Below, one piece after another: positions 39,775 to 48,004 of a stretch of DNA of 64,000 nt (the first letter of the stretch is position 1; each line of letters starts with the position of its first letter). A program made the translations under genes and the position numbers. The stretch spans positions 1 through 64,000 of the IMG/VR virus record IMGVR_UViG_3300034520_000068, one strand, 5' to 3'. The notes under the pieces were generated by a model. That model searched no databases. It saw only the letters and a list, made by a program, of their open reading frames with translations, and was not told the origin of the DNA. The DNA is from a virus.

Positions 39775-40032
39775 ATGGGTGGCTTTGTTAAAGTAAACGA
39801 CACCGTTATCCATATCAGTTCACCCGATACACTTACCCGAGAATAGATTGATTTTTGGGAAAAAGAATATGATGACGAACTGCTTTGTTCCAAATGTGGC
39901 AAGCACCTTGAACCAGGAGACCAAAAAGACCATTTCTGGCCGTATTTCAGTGACTTTAACCTTTGCAAAGAATGTATGAAAAAGAATAAGGAGGATGATT
40001 CAAATGACACAAGCACTGAATTACCCCGATGA
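39775..40032 (+). pseudogene. Zinc-ribbon gene interrupted by an in-frame amber codon
   Basis: From ATG 39775 (GGGAGGATAAGTAA upstream), 23 codons are followed by TAG (39844-39846), then 61 more open codons encoding DFWEKEYDDELLCSKCGKHL and CKECMKK, a four-Cys zinc ribbon. Reading TAG as Gln gives a smooth 85-residue protein, and CAG to TAG is one change. Either a nonsense mutant, a sequencing error, or a read-through gene. The 3' end overlaps the next gene by 29 bases. Confidence 0.6.
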
Positions 40033-40213
40033 ATGGGTAACTTTGAAATGCAGAATGGGTTTGGACATTTGCATTGTAGACGACCAAATAACCATTAGGC
40101 ATAAATTCGATGATGACAATGGCAATCCTGTTCAAGTATCAAGCTGGCATGTGAAATCAGAAGTTAAAGAGATTGTTAAATTTTTAAATAAATTTTTAGG
40201 AAGGATGATGTAA
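40004..40213 (+). CDS. Hypothetical small protein
   Basis: 69 residues from ATG 40004, with AAGGAGGATGATTCAA upstream. Beta-rich (ICIVDDQITIRHKFDD). It stops immediately before the recT start. Confidence 0.6.
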   Translation: MTQALNYPDEWVTLKCRMGLDICIVDDQITIRHKFDDDNGNPVQVSSWHVKSEVKEIVKFLNKFLGRMM

Positions 40214-41164
40214 ATGGCAAATAACCAGAAACCGACAAGTAATCTGGCATTAATCAAAAGCGAGACCATAGATGTCGTAACAGCGAAGGTAAAGGAATTC
40301 CAGAACAAAGGCGAGCTTTATTTCCCTGCAAACTATAGCCCTGAAAATGCTCTCAAATCAGCGTGGTTGATGCTGCAGGAAACGGTTGATAGAGACGGTA
40401 AGCCGGTTTTAGAAACATGTACAAAGGCAAGCATAATGAACAGCCTTTTAAGTATGGTTATTCAGTCGCTTAACCCCGACAAGAAACAGTGCTACTTCAT
40501 AGCCTACGGCAAAAAACTTGTCTGCCAAAGGTCCTATTTTGGCAGTATGCATGTTGCAAAAAGCGTGGACCCGAATATCGTCGATATTTACGCAAAAACG
40601 GTTTACGAAGGTGACGAATTCGAGTATGAAATTCGTCACGGCAAAGAAGTTGTGACAAAGCACGTTCAGAAGCTCCAAAACATCGACAAAAATAAAATAA
40701 TCGGGGCATATGCAACGATTGTTTACAGAGACGGCAGGGAAGTTTCCACGGTAATGACTTTAGAGCAAATTAAGCAGGCATGGAAACAGTCGCATATGAA
40801 ACCGGTGGATGAAAAAGGGAATATCAAGCCCGGCAGCACTCACGAAAAGTTTACTGCCGATATGTGCGAGAAAACGGCCATTAACAAGGTGTGTAAGTAT
40901 GTTATCAATTCTTCCGACGACGCAAACATCATGGCGAGATTTGCAAAGCAGGCCGATACGGAAATTGCTGAGGCTGAGGCGGAGGCAGAGATTGAACAAA
41001 ACGCTAATAAACAGGTAATCGATATCGAGGAAGTGGAAGAAGTGGACCCGGAAGATATACCAGAACCTGAGCCAGAGCCGGAACCGGAGCAAAAGTCGGA
41101 GAAAAGCAAGGCGAAGATAGAAGTAGCAGGGCAGATGAGTTTAGATGAAGGGCCGGGGTATTGA
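40214..41164 (+). CDS. recT: RecT-family single-strand annealing protein
   Basis: 316 residues. The RecT core includes YSPENALKSAWLML, ASIMNSLLSMVIQSLNPDKKQCYFIAYGKKL (discontinuous), FGSMHVAKSV and the later MTLEQIKQAWKQS...FTADMCEKTAINKVCKYVIN. It anneals complementary single strands in phage recombination. The C-terminal ~70 residues are acidic and repetitive (PEPEPEPEPE), as in proteins that contact SSB. It shares one base with the next start. Confidence 0.92.
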   Translation: MANNQKPTSNLALIKSETIDVVTAKVKEFQNKGELYFPANYSPENALKSAWLMLQETVDRDGKPVLETCTKASIMNSLLSMVIQSLNPDKKQCYFIAYGKKLVCQRSYFGSMHVAKSVDPNIVDIYAKTVYEGDEFEYEIRHGKEVVTKHVQKLQNIDKNKIIGAYATIVYRDGREVSTVMTLEQIKQAWKQSHMKPVDEKGNIKPGSTHEKFTADMCEKTAINKVCKYVINSSDDANIMARFAKQADTEIAEAEAEAEIEQNANKQVIDIEEVEEVDPEDIPEPEPEPEPEQKSEKSKAKIEVAGQMSLDEGPGY

Positions 41165-41911
41165 TGAAACTCAAAGTGCTTGCCTCTGGTAGCAAGGGGA
41201 ATTGCTATCTCCTTTCCACTCCAACGGGGATCCTGCTCATCGAAGCAGGTATCCCCTGGAAACAAATTCAAAAGGGGTTGAACTTTGACTTAAGGGAGGT
41301 AGTGGCTTGCCTTATATCCCACGAACACCTTTGACCATGCAGGCAGTGTTAAAGATGTTATGGATGCCGGAATAGATACATATATGAGCACAGTAACGGC
41401 AAAGGAGTTAGGCGTTTATGGTGAGCATTACAGGCTTTGTTTGATGAGTGCAGGGATTCAAAGCAGGATAAGAGACTTTACAATACTCCCGTTTGACACG
41501 GAACATGATTGCCAAGAGCCGTTAGGCTATCTCATCCAATACCGTCCAACAGGCGAGAAGCTACTTTATCTGACGGACAGCTTTTACAGCAAATACCGTT
41601 TCCGAGGTCTTAATTACATCTGTATCGAGTGCAATTACATCAAAGAAACCCTTGACGCCAACATAGCCGCAGGTTACGTGGACGAAGCCATGAAACGCCG
41701 GTTACTTGAAAGTCACTTTTCGCTTGAACACGTGAAGGATTTCCTCAAAGCCAACGACCTGAGCCAGTGCCGCAAAATCATACTCCTGCACTTGAGCGAT
41801 GCCAATTCAGACGCCGCAAGGATGGTGCGGGAGATACAAGAACTCACCGGCATTGAGACAGTGGCGGCGAAAGCAGGTCTGGAAGTGGATTTAAACTTAT
41901 ATCCGTATTGA
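41164..41911 (+). CDS. Metallo-beta-lactamase-fold hydrolase, needs +1 frameshift
   Basis: ATG 41164 starts MKLKVLASGSKGNCYLL and reads to ISHEH-L then TGA at 41332. Skipping one base continues as DHAGSVKDVMDAG to a stop at 41911, restoring the HxHxDH metal motif and giving about 248 residues. The junction reads CTT TGA C, identical to the +1 site of the RF2 gene prfB. An AAGGGAGG lies 29 bases upstream, farther than the 3-base spacing in prfB. The family (YycJ/WalJ-like) has nuclease members and often follows RecT in phages. A mutation or sequencing error is the alternative. Confidence 0.72.
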
Positions 41912-41920
41912 GGTGATGTG

Positions 41921-42103
41921 ATGTATATATCTAACGGCATGATACGAGGTGGCAGAATATACACCGACACAATCGAATTCAAATGCCCTTCATGTGGTTA
42001 TGAATGGGAGGCTAAATGCATTGTTGATGAGGCGATAAATGCCTGTGACCTCGTCAACGATAACAATAAATACTGTCCCGAGTGTGGCGAAAAAGGGGAA
42101 TGA
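41921..42103 (+). CDS. Small zinc-ribbon protein
   Basis: 60 residues from ATG 41921. CPSCGYEWEAKC and CPECGEKGE form a zinc ribbon. GAGGTGATGTG precedes it. Function unknown. Confidence 0.65.
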   Translation: MYISNGMIRGGRIYTDTIEFKCPSCGYEWEAKCIVDEAINACDLVNDNNKYCPECGEKGE

Positions 42104-42146
42104 TTTTGCAAGCAGAATTAACCAATTTTTGGAGGGATGATGCAAA

Positions 42147-42338
42147 ATGATAAGGCTAAAATTCGAAAGGTTGAAAAGGGATATGTCCCAAAAGGAGCTA
42201 GGAGAAAGGACTGGAGTACCCTATACCGACATTTGCCGATACGAAACGGGGCGAATGAAACCATATCCAAAACACCTGCGAAAATTGTCCGAATACCTTG
42301 GGGTACCAGCAGAAGACCTATTGAAGGAGGTGGAATGA
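42147..42338 (+). CDS. XRE-family helix-turn-helix protein
   Basis: 63 residues, GGAGGGATGATGCAAA upstream. MSQKELGERTGVPYTDICRYETGRMKP is a classical HTH; EYLGVPAEDLL ends it. A small regulator distinct from the repressor and Cro-like proteins. The next start follows after one base. Confidence 0.85.
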   Translation: MIRLKFERLKRDMSQKELGERTGVPYTDICRYETGRMKPYPKHLRKLSEYLGVPAEDLLKEVE

Positions 42339-42339
42339 T

Positions 42340-42705
42340 ATGGGCCAACTGGGATATATCTCCCAAAATGGCGGGAGTAGTGCCAGCTCCCGCCAGACAA
42401 AAAGATGCACAGTATGTAAATTATGTGTAATAGAGGAGAGTAAAATGTACGAACATCAAGAAAAAAACGATGAATTGCGGCGACATATCAAGGATGAGTT
42501 AGGTATATTAATGCAAAATACACTTGATAAAAAATGTTTTGGTTGTGTGTGGTTTAACCACTACCCCGTAACTGGATACGGCGCACCGGAGAGAGTTGCT
42601 CATGCGAGTTGCAATCAATACGGTATAAGTTGGGAATGTAGTCAAACTGCAAAATTGGTTAATAGACTTATAGTTTGTTTGTTAGATAATGGAAAGGAAA
42701 TGTAA
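42340..42705 (+). CDS. Hypothetical Cys-rich protein
   Basis: 121 residues from ATG 42340, with AAGGAGGTGG upstream; ATG 42445 (AGAGGAGAGTAAA upstream) is an alternative. CTVCKLC is followed by a helical stretch and CFGCVWF, C(N)QYGISWEC. The DNA for CTVCKL is an exact 18-base match to 32807-32824. Confidence 0.5.
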   Translation: MGQLGYISQNGGSSASSRQTKRCTVCKLCVIEESKMYEHQEKNDELRRHIKDELGILMQNTLDKKCFGCVWFNHYPVTGYGAPERVAHASCNQYGISWECSQTAKLVNRLIVCLLDNGKEM

Positions 42706-42734
42706 TTTTATATGTAGTAAAGAAGGTGATAACC

Positions 42735-43190
42735 GTGGGGAAGCGGATTCTCGATGCCACTTGCGGCAGTAGGATGATGTGGTTTGATAAACAACACCCA
42801 GATGCAATCTACATGGACAATCGAGAATTGACAACAATCTTATGTGATGGGCGAATACTCAACATAAAACCAGATGTTGTTGCTGATTTTCGGGATATGC
42901 CTTTCCCAGATAATACATTTTACCTTGTAGTTTTTGACCCTCCACACTTGAAAATGGCTGGGCAGAATTCATGGCTTGCTAAAAAGTATGGTGTGCTATC
43001 AGATACTTGGTGGGAAGATATTTCGCAAGGATTCAAAGAATGTATGAGGGTGCTAAAGCCTAATGGCACATTGATTTTTAAGTGGAATGAGGAACAGATA
43101 AAACTATCAGAAGTGTTAAAAGCTATTAGACAAAAACCGCTTTTTGGAAACCGTAGAAGCAAAACACACTGGTTGGTTTTTATGAAATAA
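42735..43190 (+). CDS. SAM-dependent methyltransferase-like protein
   Basis: 151 residues from GTG 42735. ILDATCGSRMMWFDK is a motif I variant, YMDNRE the acidic strand, VVFDPPHL the catalytic motif IV, and MRVLKPNGTLIFKWNEEQI the C-terminal strand pair. A small phage methyltransferase type, probably acting on nucleic acid; no target-recognition domain is visible. Confidence 0.75.
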   Translation: MGKRILDATCGSRMMWFDKQHPDAIYMDNRELTTILCDGRILNIKPDVVADFRDMPFPDNTFYLVVFDPPHLKMAGQNSWLAKKYGVLSDTWWEDISQGFKECMRVLKPNGTLIFKWNEEQIKLSEVLKAIRQKPLFGNRRSKTHWLVFMK

Positions 43191-43248
43191 TGTTACGCAT
43201 TCCTATGATAATATGCAGGGCCGAAAGGCCCAGAAAGGAGGAAGAAAG

Positions 43249-43389
43249 TTGAAATCAGATGTTTTTAACAAGATAGATGACGCAATCTGGAATGCTTTGG
43301 AAGAATCCGGTCTAGATGTGGATGATATTTTTGATTTACATCATGCAATAATGGGTAACATTAAGGAAATAATTGATGAATATTTATAA
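43249..43389 (+). CDS. Hypothetical small acidic protein
   Basis: 46 residues from TTG 43249, with AAAGGAGGAAGAAAG upstream. Acidic, helical (NALEESGLDVDDIFDLHHAI). A terminator follows. Confidence 0.55.
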   Translation: MKSDVFNKIDDAIWNALEESGLDVDDIFDLHHAIMGNIKEIIDEYL

Positions 43390-43394
43390 GAATT

Positions 43395-43438
43395 CCGGCA
43401 GGTGGGCTATCCCTCCCCCGGCCTGCCTGCCGTTTTTT
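43395..43438 (+). terminator. Rho-independent terminator
   Basis: CGGCAGG (43396-43402) pairs with CCTGCCG (43426-43432), with an inner GGG/CCC pairing, then TTTTTT. It separates the recombination genes from the following secreted-protein gene. Confidence 0.75.
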
Positions 43439-43451
43439 GAAGGAGGTTGAT

Positions 43452-43898
43452 ATGAAGAAGCTGATTTTGTGCATGATTATATTCCTGTCCTTCCAATCCC
43501 CGGCACTAGCACCGGCAGACGTAGCAACAGCAGATATGACCGAAACGAAGAATGTTCAAGAAGAAATCAACGGCGATTGGGTTTTAATGGAAGTTACGGC
43601 ATATACGGCGGGACCCGAAAGTACAGGTAAAACGCCGGAACATCCTTTATATGGAATTACAGCAAGCCAAGCAAAGGCAAAGCAATGGCATACCATAGCC
43701 GCAGGGCCAAGTATACCATTCGGCACAAAAGTATACATACCTGAATTCATGGATAAAAATGGTGGGTGGTTTGTTGTGGAGGACCGGGGAGCGGCGATAG
43801 GAGACAATGACCTTGATATATACATGGAAGACCTTGAAGATGCTTTGGAATTCGGCAGAAAAGAGATGTATGTCTTTATTATGCGAAATGATGAGTAA
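43452..43898 (+). CDS. Secreted 3D-domain protein
   Basis: 148 residues from ATG 43452, GGAGGTTGAT upstream. A signal peptide (KKLILCMIIFLSFQSPALA) is followed by the 3D domain (VTAYTAG...GTKVYIPEF...FVVEDRGAAIGDNDLDIYM), with the three conserved Asp, related to lytic transglycosylase-type double-psi barrels. Exported from an early operon, it might alter the cell wall. It ends near a replication-type gene. Confidence 0.82.
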   Translation: MKKLILCMIIFLSFQSPALAPADVATADMTETKNVQEEINGDWVLMEVTAYTAGPESTGKTPEHPLYGITASQAKAKQWHTIAAGPSIPFGTKVYIPEFMDKNGGWFVVEDRGAAIGDNDLDIYMEDLEDALEFGRKEMYVFIMRNDE

Positions 43899-43910
43899 GG
43901 AGTGACCTAT

Positions 43911-44240
43911 ATGACGGCAGAAGAGATGGCGGTATTAAACAATATTCCGCACGGGCATAAAAATGCAATCACGTCAAATTCTTTAGCGAAGAAATTGCAG
44001 ATACCCGAGCGCAAGGTTAGAAGAATAATTCAAACTTTGATAGAGGATTACGACTTCCCTATTGGCAGTTCAGTAGATGAGCGGCCCGGATATTTCAAAA
44101 TAGTCACGGAAGAAGATTTCGACATTGCTATAAAGCACTTGAAACCAAGAGCGGTGAAGATATTTAAAAGACTTCGGGCTTTGGAAAAACTGGCAGTGAA
44201 TAAGTTCGGGCAGATAAGTATTGAGGATATTGTTTTGTAG
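43911..44240 (+). CDS. Winged-helix protein
   Basis: 109 residues from ATG 43911, AAGGAGTGACCTAT upstream. SNSLAKKLQIPERKVRRIIQTLIEDYDFPIGS is a winged-helix recognition unit with a following wing (GYFKIVTEEDFDIA). A phage regulator or replication accessory protein. Confidence 0.7.
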   Translation: MTAEEMAVLNNIPHGHKNAITSNSLAKKLQIPERKVRRIIQTLIEDYDFPIGSSVDERPGYFKIVTEEDFDIAIKHLKPRAVKIFKRLRALEKLAVNKFGQISIEDIVL

Positions 44241-44253
44241 GGGATGTGAGAAC

Positions 44254-45051
44254 ATGAAATCTGCACCTGTATTAAAATATCCCGGAAGCAAATGGAAAAT
44301 AGCAGATTGGATTATATCCCATTTCCCGCCGCATACTACATACCTTGAGCCTTTTTTCGGCAGCGGTGCGGTATTCTTCACTAAAAAGCCGTCGAAAGTA
44401 GAAACCATAAACGACATTGACGGCAATGTGGTAAACCTGTTTCAGGTAATCCGTGAACAGCCCGAAGAATTGGCCAGACTAATAGAGTTTACTCCCTGGG
44501 CCAGGGATGAATACTATGCAAGCTATGAGCCTATAGATGACCCTTTGGAAAAGGCAAGAAGATTTTTGGTGAAATGTTGGCAAGGATATGGGACAGACCT
44601 TAGCCATAAAGTTGGCTGGAACAATACTAAACGAGGCTCACTCAGGGTAAGTAAAAATAATGAATTTCAGAAACTGCCGCAAAATATACTTCATACCGCA
44701 GAAAGGCTTAAACATGCTCAAATTGAAAATAGGCCGGCCTTAGAATTAATACAAGAATATAATTACCCAGAAGTCCTAATTTACGCTGACCCGCCTTATA
44801 TATTCGACACAAGGTCTGGCGGCAAAAGATATGAAAATGAAATGATAGAGGAAGAATATATAGAACTGCTTGAAGCCCTAAAACAGCACAAAGGTCCGGT
44901 TATTCTATCAGGCTATCAGAGTGACCTTTACGACCGAATTCTGCAAGACTGGGATAAGGAAGTAATAGAGACCATTGCCGTTAGCGGTGGCCAGAGGCAG
45001 GAAGTCATATGGATGAACTTTGATAATCCGAATATAAGTTTATTTGATTGA
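44254..45051 (+). CDS. Dam-family N6-adenine DNA methyltransferase
   Basis: 265 residues from ATG 44254. KYPGSKWKIADWI, YLEPFFGSGAVFF (motif I), the central target-recognition region and VLIYADPPYIF (motif IV) define the alpha-class Dam/D12 group. It methylates adenine, probably to evade restriction. This is the second DNA methyltransferase in the genome with a distinct class from the one at 12766. Confidence 0.9.
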   Translation: MKSAPVLKYPGSKWKIADWIISHFPPHTTYLEPFFGSGAVFFTKKPSKVETINDIDGNVVNLFQVIREQPEELARLIEFTPWARDEYYASYEPIDDPLEKARRFLVKCWQGYGTDLSHKVGWNNTKRGSLRVSKNNEFQKLPQNILHTAERLKHAQIENRPALELIQEYNYPEVLIYADPPYIFDTRSGGKRYENEMIEEEYIELLEALKQHKGPVILSGYQSDLYDRILQDWDKEVIETIAVSGGQRQEVIWMNFDNPNISLFD

Positions 45052-45072
45052 CCCCGCAAGGGAGGGGAGAAA

Positions 45073-45867
45073 TTGGCAGTTTATAGACAAGTTCATGTTT
45101 CATTTTGGCAGGACCCGGAACTAGTTGAATGGGATATAAAAGAAAAATACTTTTATCTGTATTTGTTGACAAATCCGCACACTACACAGTGTGGTATATA
45201 TGAAATTTCACTTAAACTTATGTCGGTAGAGTTAGGATACCCTATCGATACAGTATCTATACTGTTACAAAGGTTTATCGATAGACATAAGATACTGTAT
45301 TCGATGGATACAAACGAGATATTTTTACTAAACTGGCTGAAATACAATTCCTTAAAAAGTCCAAAGGTAATGTCATGCGTCAATAAAGAGCTTAAAAACG
45401 TTAAAAACAAGCCATTTCTTAAGATATTTCGTGATTTGTGTATACGGTATGGATACTCTATCGATAGACTATGTATAGACTATGGGGAAGAAAAAGAAAA
45501 AGAAAAAGAAAAAGAAGAAGAAAAAGAAGAAGAAAAAGAAATACTATTACCGGAAGGTAGTAATAGTAGTAGTTCTTATTCCGATGAAGAATTCAGAGAG
45601 ATTGCAAATATATACCAACAGACAATAGGTGTAATAAACGAACTTACTTCTGATTGGTTACAGGCTATCTTGGATGAGTATGGCTTTGAGTGGTGTAAAG
45701 AAGCCATGATGGAGGCAGACAGACAAGGAAAGCGGTCTAAAAAGTATGTCGAAGGTATTTTGCAAAACTGGAAAACATCGGGCGGTATGAAACTGAGTAA
45801 GGATAAAGATAAAAAAGAAATTAAAACCAATTATGATAAAGCCTCTGAATCTAAATGGGGATGGTGA
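45073..45867 (+). CDS. DnaD-like replication initiator
   Basis: 264 residues from TTG 45073, with GGAGGGGAGAAA upstream. N-terminal winged-helix domain (residues 1-120), a Lys/Glu repeat linker (KEKEKEKEEEKEEEK) and a C-terminal DnaD-like domain (YQQTIGVINELTSDWLQAIL...YVEGILQNWKTSGG). Directly followed by a DnaC-type loader, the usual pair for opening the origin. Three TATCGATA palindromes lie in the gene (about 45243, 45279, 45460) and could belong to the origin. Confidence 0.82.
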   Translation: MAVYRQVHVSFWQDPELVEWDIKEKYFYLYLLTNPHTTQCGIYEISLKLMSVELGYPIDTVSILLQRFIDRHKILYSMDTNEIFLLNWLKYNSLKSPKVMSCVNKELKNVKNKPFLKIFRDLCIRYGYSIDRLCIDYGEEKEKEKEKEEEKEEEKEILLPEGSNSSSSYSDEEFREIANIYQQTIGVINELTSDWLQAILDEYGFEWCKEAMMEADRQGKRSKKYVEGILQNWKTSGGMKLSKDKDKKEIKTNYDKASESKWGW

Positions 45868-46550
45868 GTGCATTGAATATAGATGATTTTCTTAGGGACA
45901 GCATCCGCAAAAACGAAGAAGAAGCAAAGCAAATATTGATGAAAAAGCGACAGGATAGGATAGCGGAACTTTTGGCAAAAAGTGGATTAGGGAAGCGATT
46001 TCAAAAAAGGACCTTTGAATCATTCAAGGTCACAGACGAAAATAAAACCGCATACAAAACAGCCTTCGATTTTGCAAAGGAATTCCCAAATATCAGTCGT
46101 GGGCTACTGTTCACCGGGCCAGTCGGCGTGGGCAAGTCACATCTTGCATCAGCAATAGCAAACACATTAATAGAAAAACTATACACTGTTATATGCAAAA
46201 ATATCACAGATATTATATCACTCATCAAATCTACATACGGGAAAAACACAGAACTAACTGAATACGAAATAGTCGACATCCTCACAAAAGAAGTGGACCT
46301 ACTTATCATAGACGATTTAGGTAAAGAAAAGACATCGGAAAATACAAATACTCTATTGTATCAAATCGTAAACCGTCTATATGAAGATGAAAAGCCTATT
46401 ATAATAACAACAAACTTCGTTGGCGATTCGCTAGCCGAAAAACTAGGGGAGAGGGGAGAGGCAATAGTATCAAGAGTTACGGAAATGTGCCAGCCGGTGA
46501 AAATGACTGGAAAAGATTGGCGAGTGAAAGGAGCCAAGCAGAATAAATGA
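45861..46550 (+). CDS. DnaC/IstB-like helicase loader
   Basis: 229 residues if started at ATG 45861; GTG 45864 and TTG 45873 are alternatives, all overlapping the end of the DnaD-like gene. Walker A TGPVGVGKSH (about 85-94), Walker B DLLIIDDLGKE, and sensor-1 IITTN. It would load the replicative helicase onto DNA opened by the DnaD-like protein. No phage helicase gene is visible, so the host DnaB-type helicase is probably used. Confidence 0.88.
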   Translation: MVSALNIDDFLRDSIRKNEEEAKQILMKKRQDRIAELLAKSGLGKRFQKRTFESFKVTDENKTAYKTAFDFAKEFPNISRGLLFTGPVGVGKSHLASAIANTLIEKLYTVICKNITDIISLIKSTYGKNTELTEYEIVDILTKEVDLLIIDDLGKEKTSENTNTLLYQIVNRLYEDEKPIIITTNFVGDSLAEKLGERGEAIVSRVTEMCQPVKMTGKDWRVKGAKQNK

Positions 46551-46900
46551 AAAAAGAAAACATTCGAATCCCTAAATGTTGGATATGCATGGACGAAGGC
46601 GTGATACTCTATCACAAGCAGGTAGGAGACATCAAGGCCGAATATGCGGCACGTTGCACCTGCCAGGCCGGAGAAGCTTTCAACTATGACGGAAGCAAAT
46701 GCGAGAAAAAAAGCCCTTATTACATACCGGTTATAAGCCAGGTTATGGACACGTCACAATTAGCAAAAGAAAATTTCCATGCATGGTGGAAAGCGAACAA
46801 AAACAAAAATGGTGTAGAACAAGCCATGCGAGAGCGGGGAATACCAATACCTAACGAAAGGAGGCAAGCGGGCAATGATGCAGCGCATGAGCGAACGTGA
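46547..46900 (+). CDS. Zinc-binding protein downstream of dnaC
   Basis: 117 residues, ATGA overlap with the loader gene. CWICMDEG and CTCQAGE near the N-terminus fit a zinc-binding fold; helical C-terminus. Such genes commonly follow phage dnaC, with unknown role. Confidence 0.65.
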   Translation: MKKENIRIPKCWICMDEGVILYHKQVGDIKAEYAARCTCQAGEAFNYDGSKCEKKSPYYIPVISQVMDTSQLAKENFHAWWKANKNKNGVEQAMRERGIPIPNERRQAGNDAAHERT

Positions 46901-47042
46901 CCGGCTACTGCAAGCTTATGCCGAAGCCCGTGGCGAAGAACGGGTAAAGATACTTGCGAAGCTGGCCGTAATGGATGAGGAGGCGACCATGATTGATAAA
47001 ACAAAAGCCAAAGATAAAAATAGACCTTCTACCTGGAATTAA
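46875..47042 (+). CDS. Hypothetical small helical protein
   Basis: 55 residues from ATG 46875, overlapping the previous gene, GGAGGCAAGCGGGCA upstream. Single long charged helix (ERDRLLQAYAEARGEERVKIL). Confidence 0.55.
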   Translation: MMQRMSERDRLLQAYAEARGEERVKILAKLAVMDEEATMIDKTKAKDKNRPSTWN

Positions 47043-47220
47043 AATAAAAGTCATAGATAGCGATAAAAGAAAAAGCATGCACGAAAGCCGCAAATTTAAT
47101 GCTACCGTTTTGAAAGAATACAAAGACTATTGGCTGGTGCAAAACGAAAGCGGCTACCGGGAATGCCTGAGCAAAAGGCTGATTGAAACCGGGCATATAA
47201 AAATACATGCGGAGGAATGA
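46993..47220 (+). CDS. Conserved small phage protein
   Basis: 75 residues from TTG 46993, overlapping the previous frame by 50 bases, with GAGGAGG upstream. Beta-rich (KIDLLPGIKIKVIDSD...LVQNESGYRECLSKRLI), a small barrel-like protein seen in phage replication regions. Confidence 0.6.
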   Translation: MIKQKPKIKIDLLPGIKIKVIDSDKRKSMHESRKFNATVLKEYKDYWLVQNESGYRECLSKRLIETGHIKIHAEE

Positions 47221-47223
47221 ATC

Positions 47224-47376
47224 ATGAACAAACATCACAATCCCGGCCAGCTTGTAGTAACCAAATTTAAGCCCAAACCCTGCAAGCGGTGCAAAAAAAT
47301 GTTTCGGCCTATAGCGGCAGGGCAGTTATACTGCAGCTTATGCAGGAGAGCGAGGGCGAAGGGACATGCAGTATAA
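47224..47376 (+). CDS. Small zinc-ribbon protein
   Basis: 50 residues from ATG 47224, GGAGGAATGATC upstream. CKRCKKMF and CSLCRRAR form a basic zinc ribbon. Overlaps the next gene by 11 bases. Confidence 0.65.
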   Translation: MNKHHNPGQLVVTKFKPKPCKRCKKMFRPIAAGQLYCSLCRRARAKGHAV

Positions 47377-47608
47377 CGACAAATGGAAACTCCGACCCCC
47401 GGAATTGATAATCGCATTGGATGACCTTGATTTCTCCTTCATACCGGAAGAAGCCGAAACAACAAAACAAATGTGGCTAGAGGGGAAACATATAGCAGAT
47501 ATAGCGGAAAAACTCAAGAGAGATATGGATGAGGTTGCTATCTTAATCATGCATATGGCCCGAAATGGAGAAATTGAACGACGAAAAACCGGAGTGTTTG
47601 GCATTTAA
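47366..47608 (+). CDS. Small helix-turn-helix protein
   Basis: 80 residues, GAGAGCGAGGGCGAAGGGAC upstream. TKQMWLEGKHIADIAEKLKRDMDEVAILIMHMARNG is discontinuous with sigma-region-4-like HTH proteins common in phages. Possibly a regulator. Confidence 0.65.
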   Translation: MQYNDKWKLRPPELIIALDDLDFSFIPEEAETTKQMWLEGKHIADIAEKLKRDMDEVAILIMHMARNGEIERRKTGVFGI

Positions 47609-47632
47609 AATAATCAAAAGGAGCGATGAATT

Positions 47633-47992
47633 ATGAATAAAGCATTTCTCATTGGCCGCATAACAAGAGACCTTGAACTTAAATACACAACTGGTGGAAC
47701 TGCCGTTACGAATTTTACGATAGCAGTTGATAGATACAGAAAAGGCAGCGAACAGGAAGCAGACTTCATACCCATTGTAGTGTTCGGTAAGACAGCGGAA
47801 GCCTGTGCCAACAATCTTGGTAAAGGACGATTGGTAGCAGTCTCAGGCAGGATACAGACCAGAAGCTACGAAGGGCAAAACGGAAAACGGCATGTAACAG
47901 AAATTATAGCCGACGAAGTGCAATTCCTGGACAGGCCCAAAAGCGACGCATCCGAAGAAGGGCAAGAATATCCCGAAGAAGCACCGTTTTAA
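47633..47992 (+). CDS. ssb: Single-stranded DNA-binding protein
   Basis: 119 residues. The OB fold begins MNKAFLIGRITRDLEL, with TNFTIAVDR, DFIPIVVFGKTAE, KGRLVAVSGRIQTR and an acidic C-terminal tail ending EEAPF, which contacts partner proteins. It supports replication and works with RecT. Confidence 0.95.
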   Translation: MNKAFLIGRITRDLELKYTTGGTAVTNFTIAVDRYRKGSEQEADFIPIVVFGKTAEACANNLGKGRLVAVSGRIQTRSYEGQNGKRHVTEIIADEVQFLDRPKSDASEEGQEYPEEAPF

Positions 47993-48004
47993 GGAGGGTT
48001 GATT

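Noticed and set aside
45243-45467. TATCGATA palindromes in the DnaD-like gene as a defined replication origin
   Set aside because: Only three copies with irregular spacing inside coding sequence; kept as a remark only.
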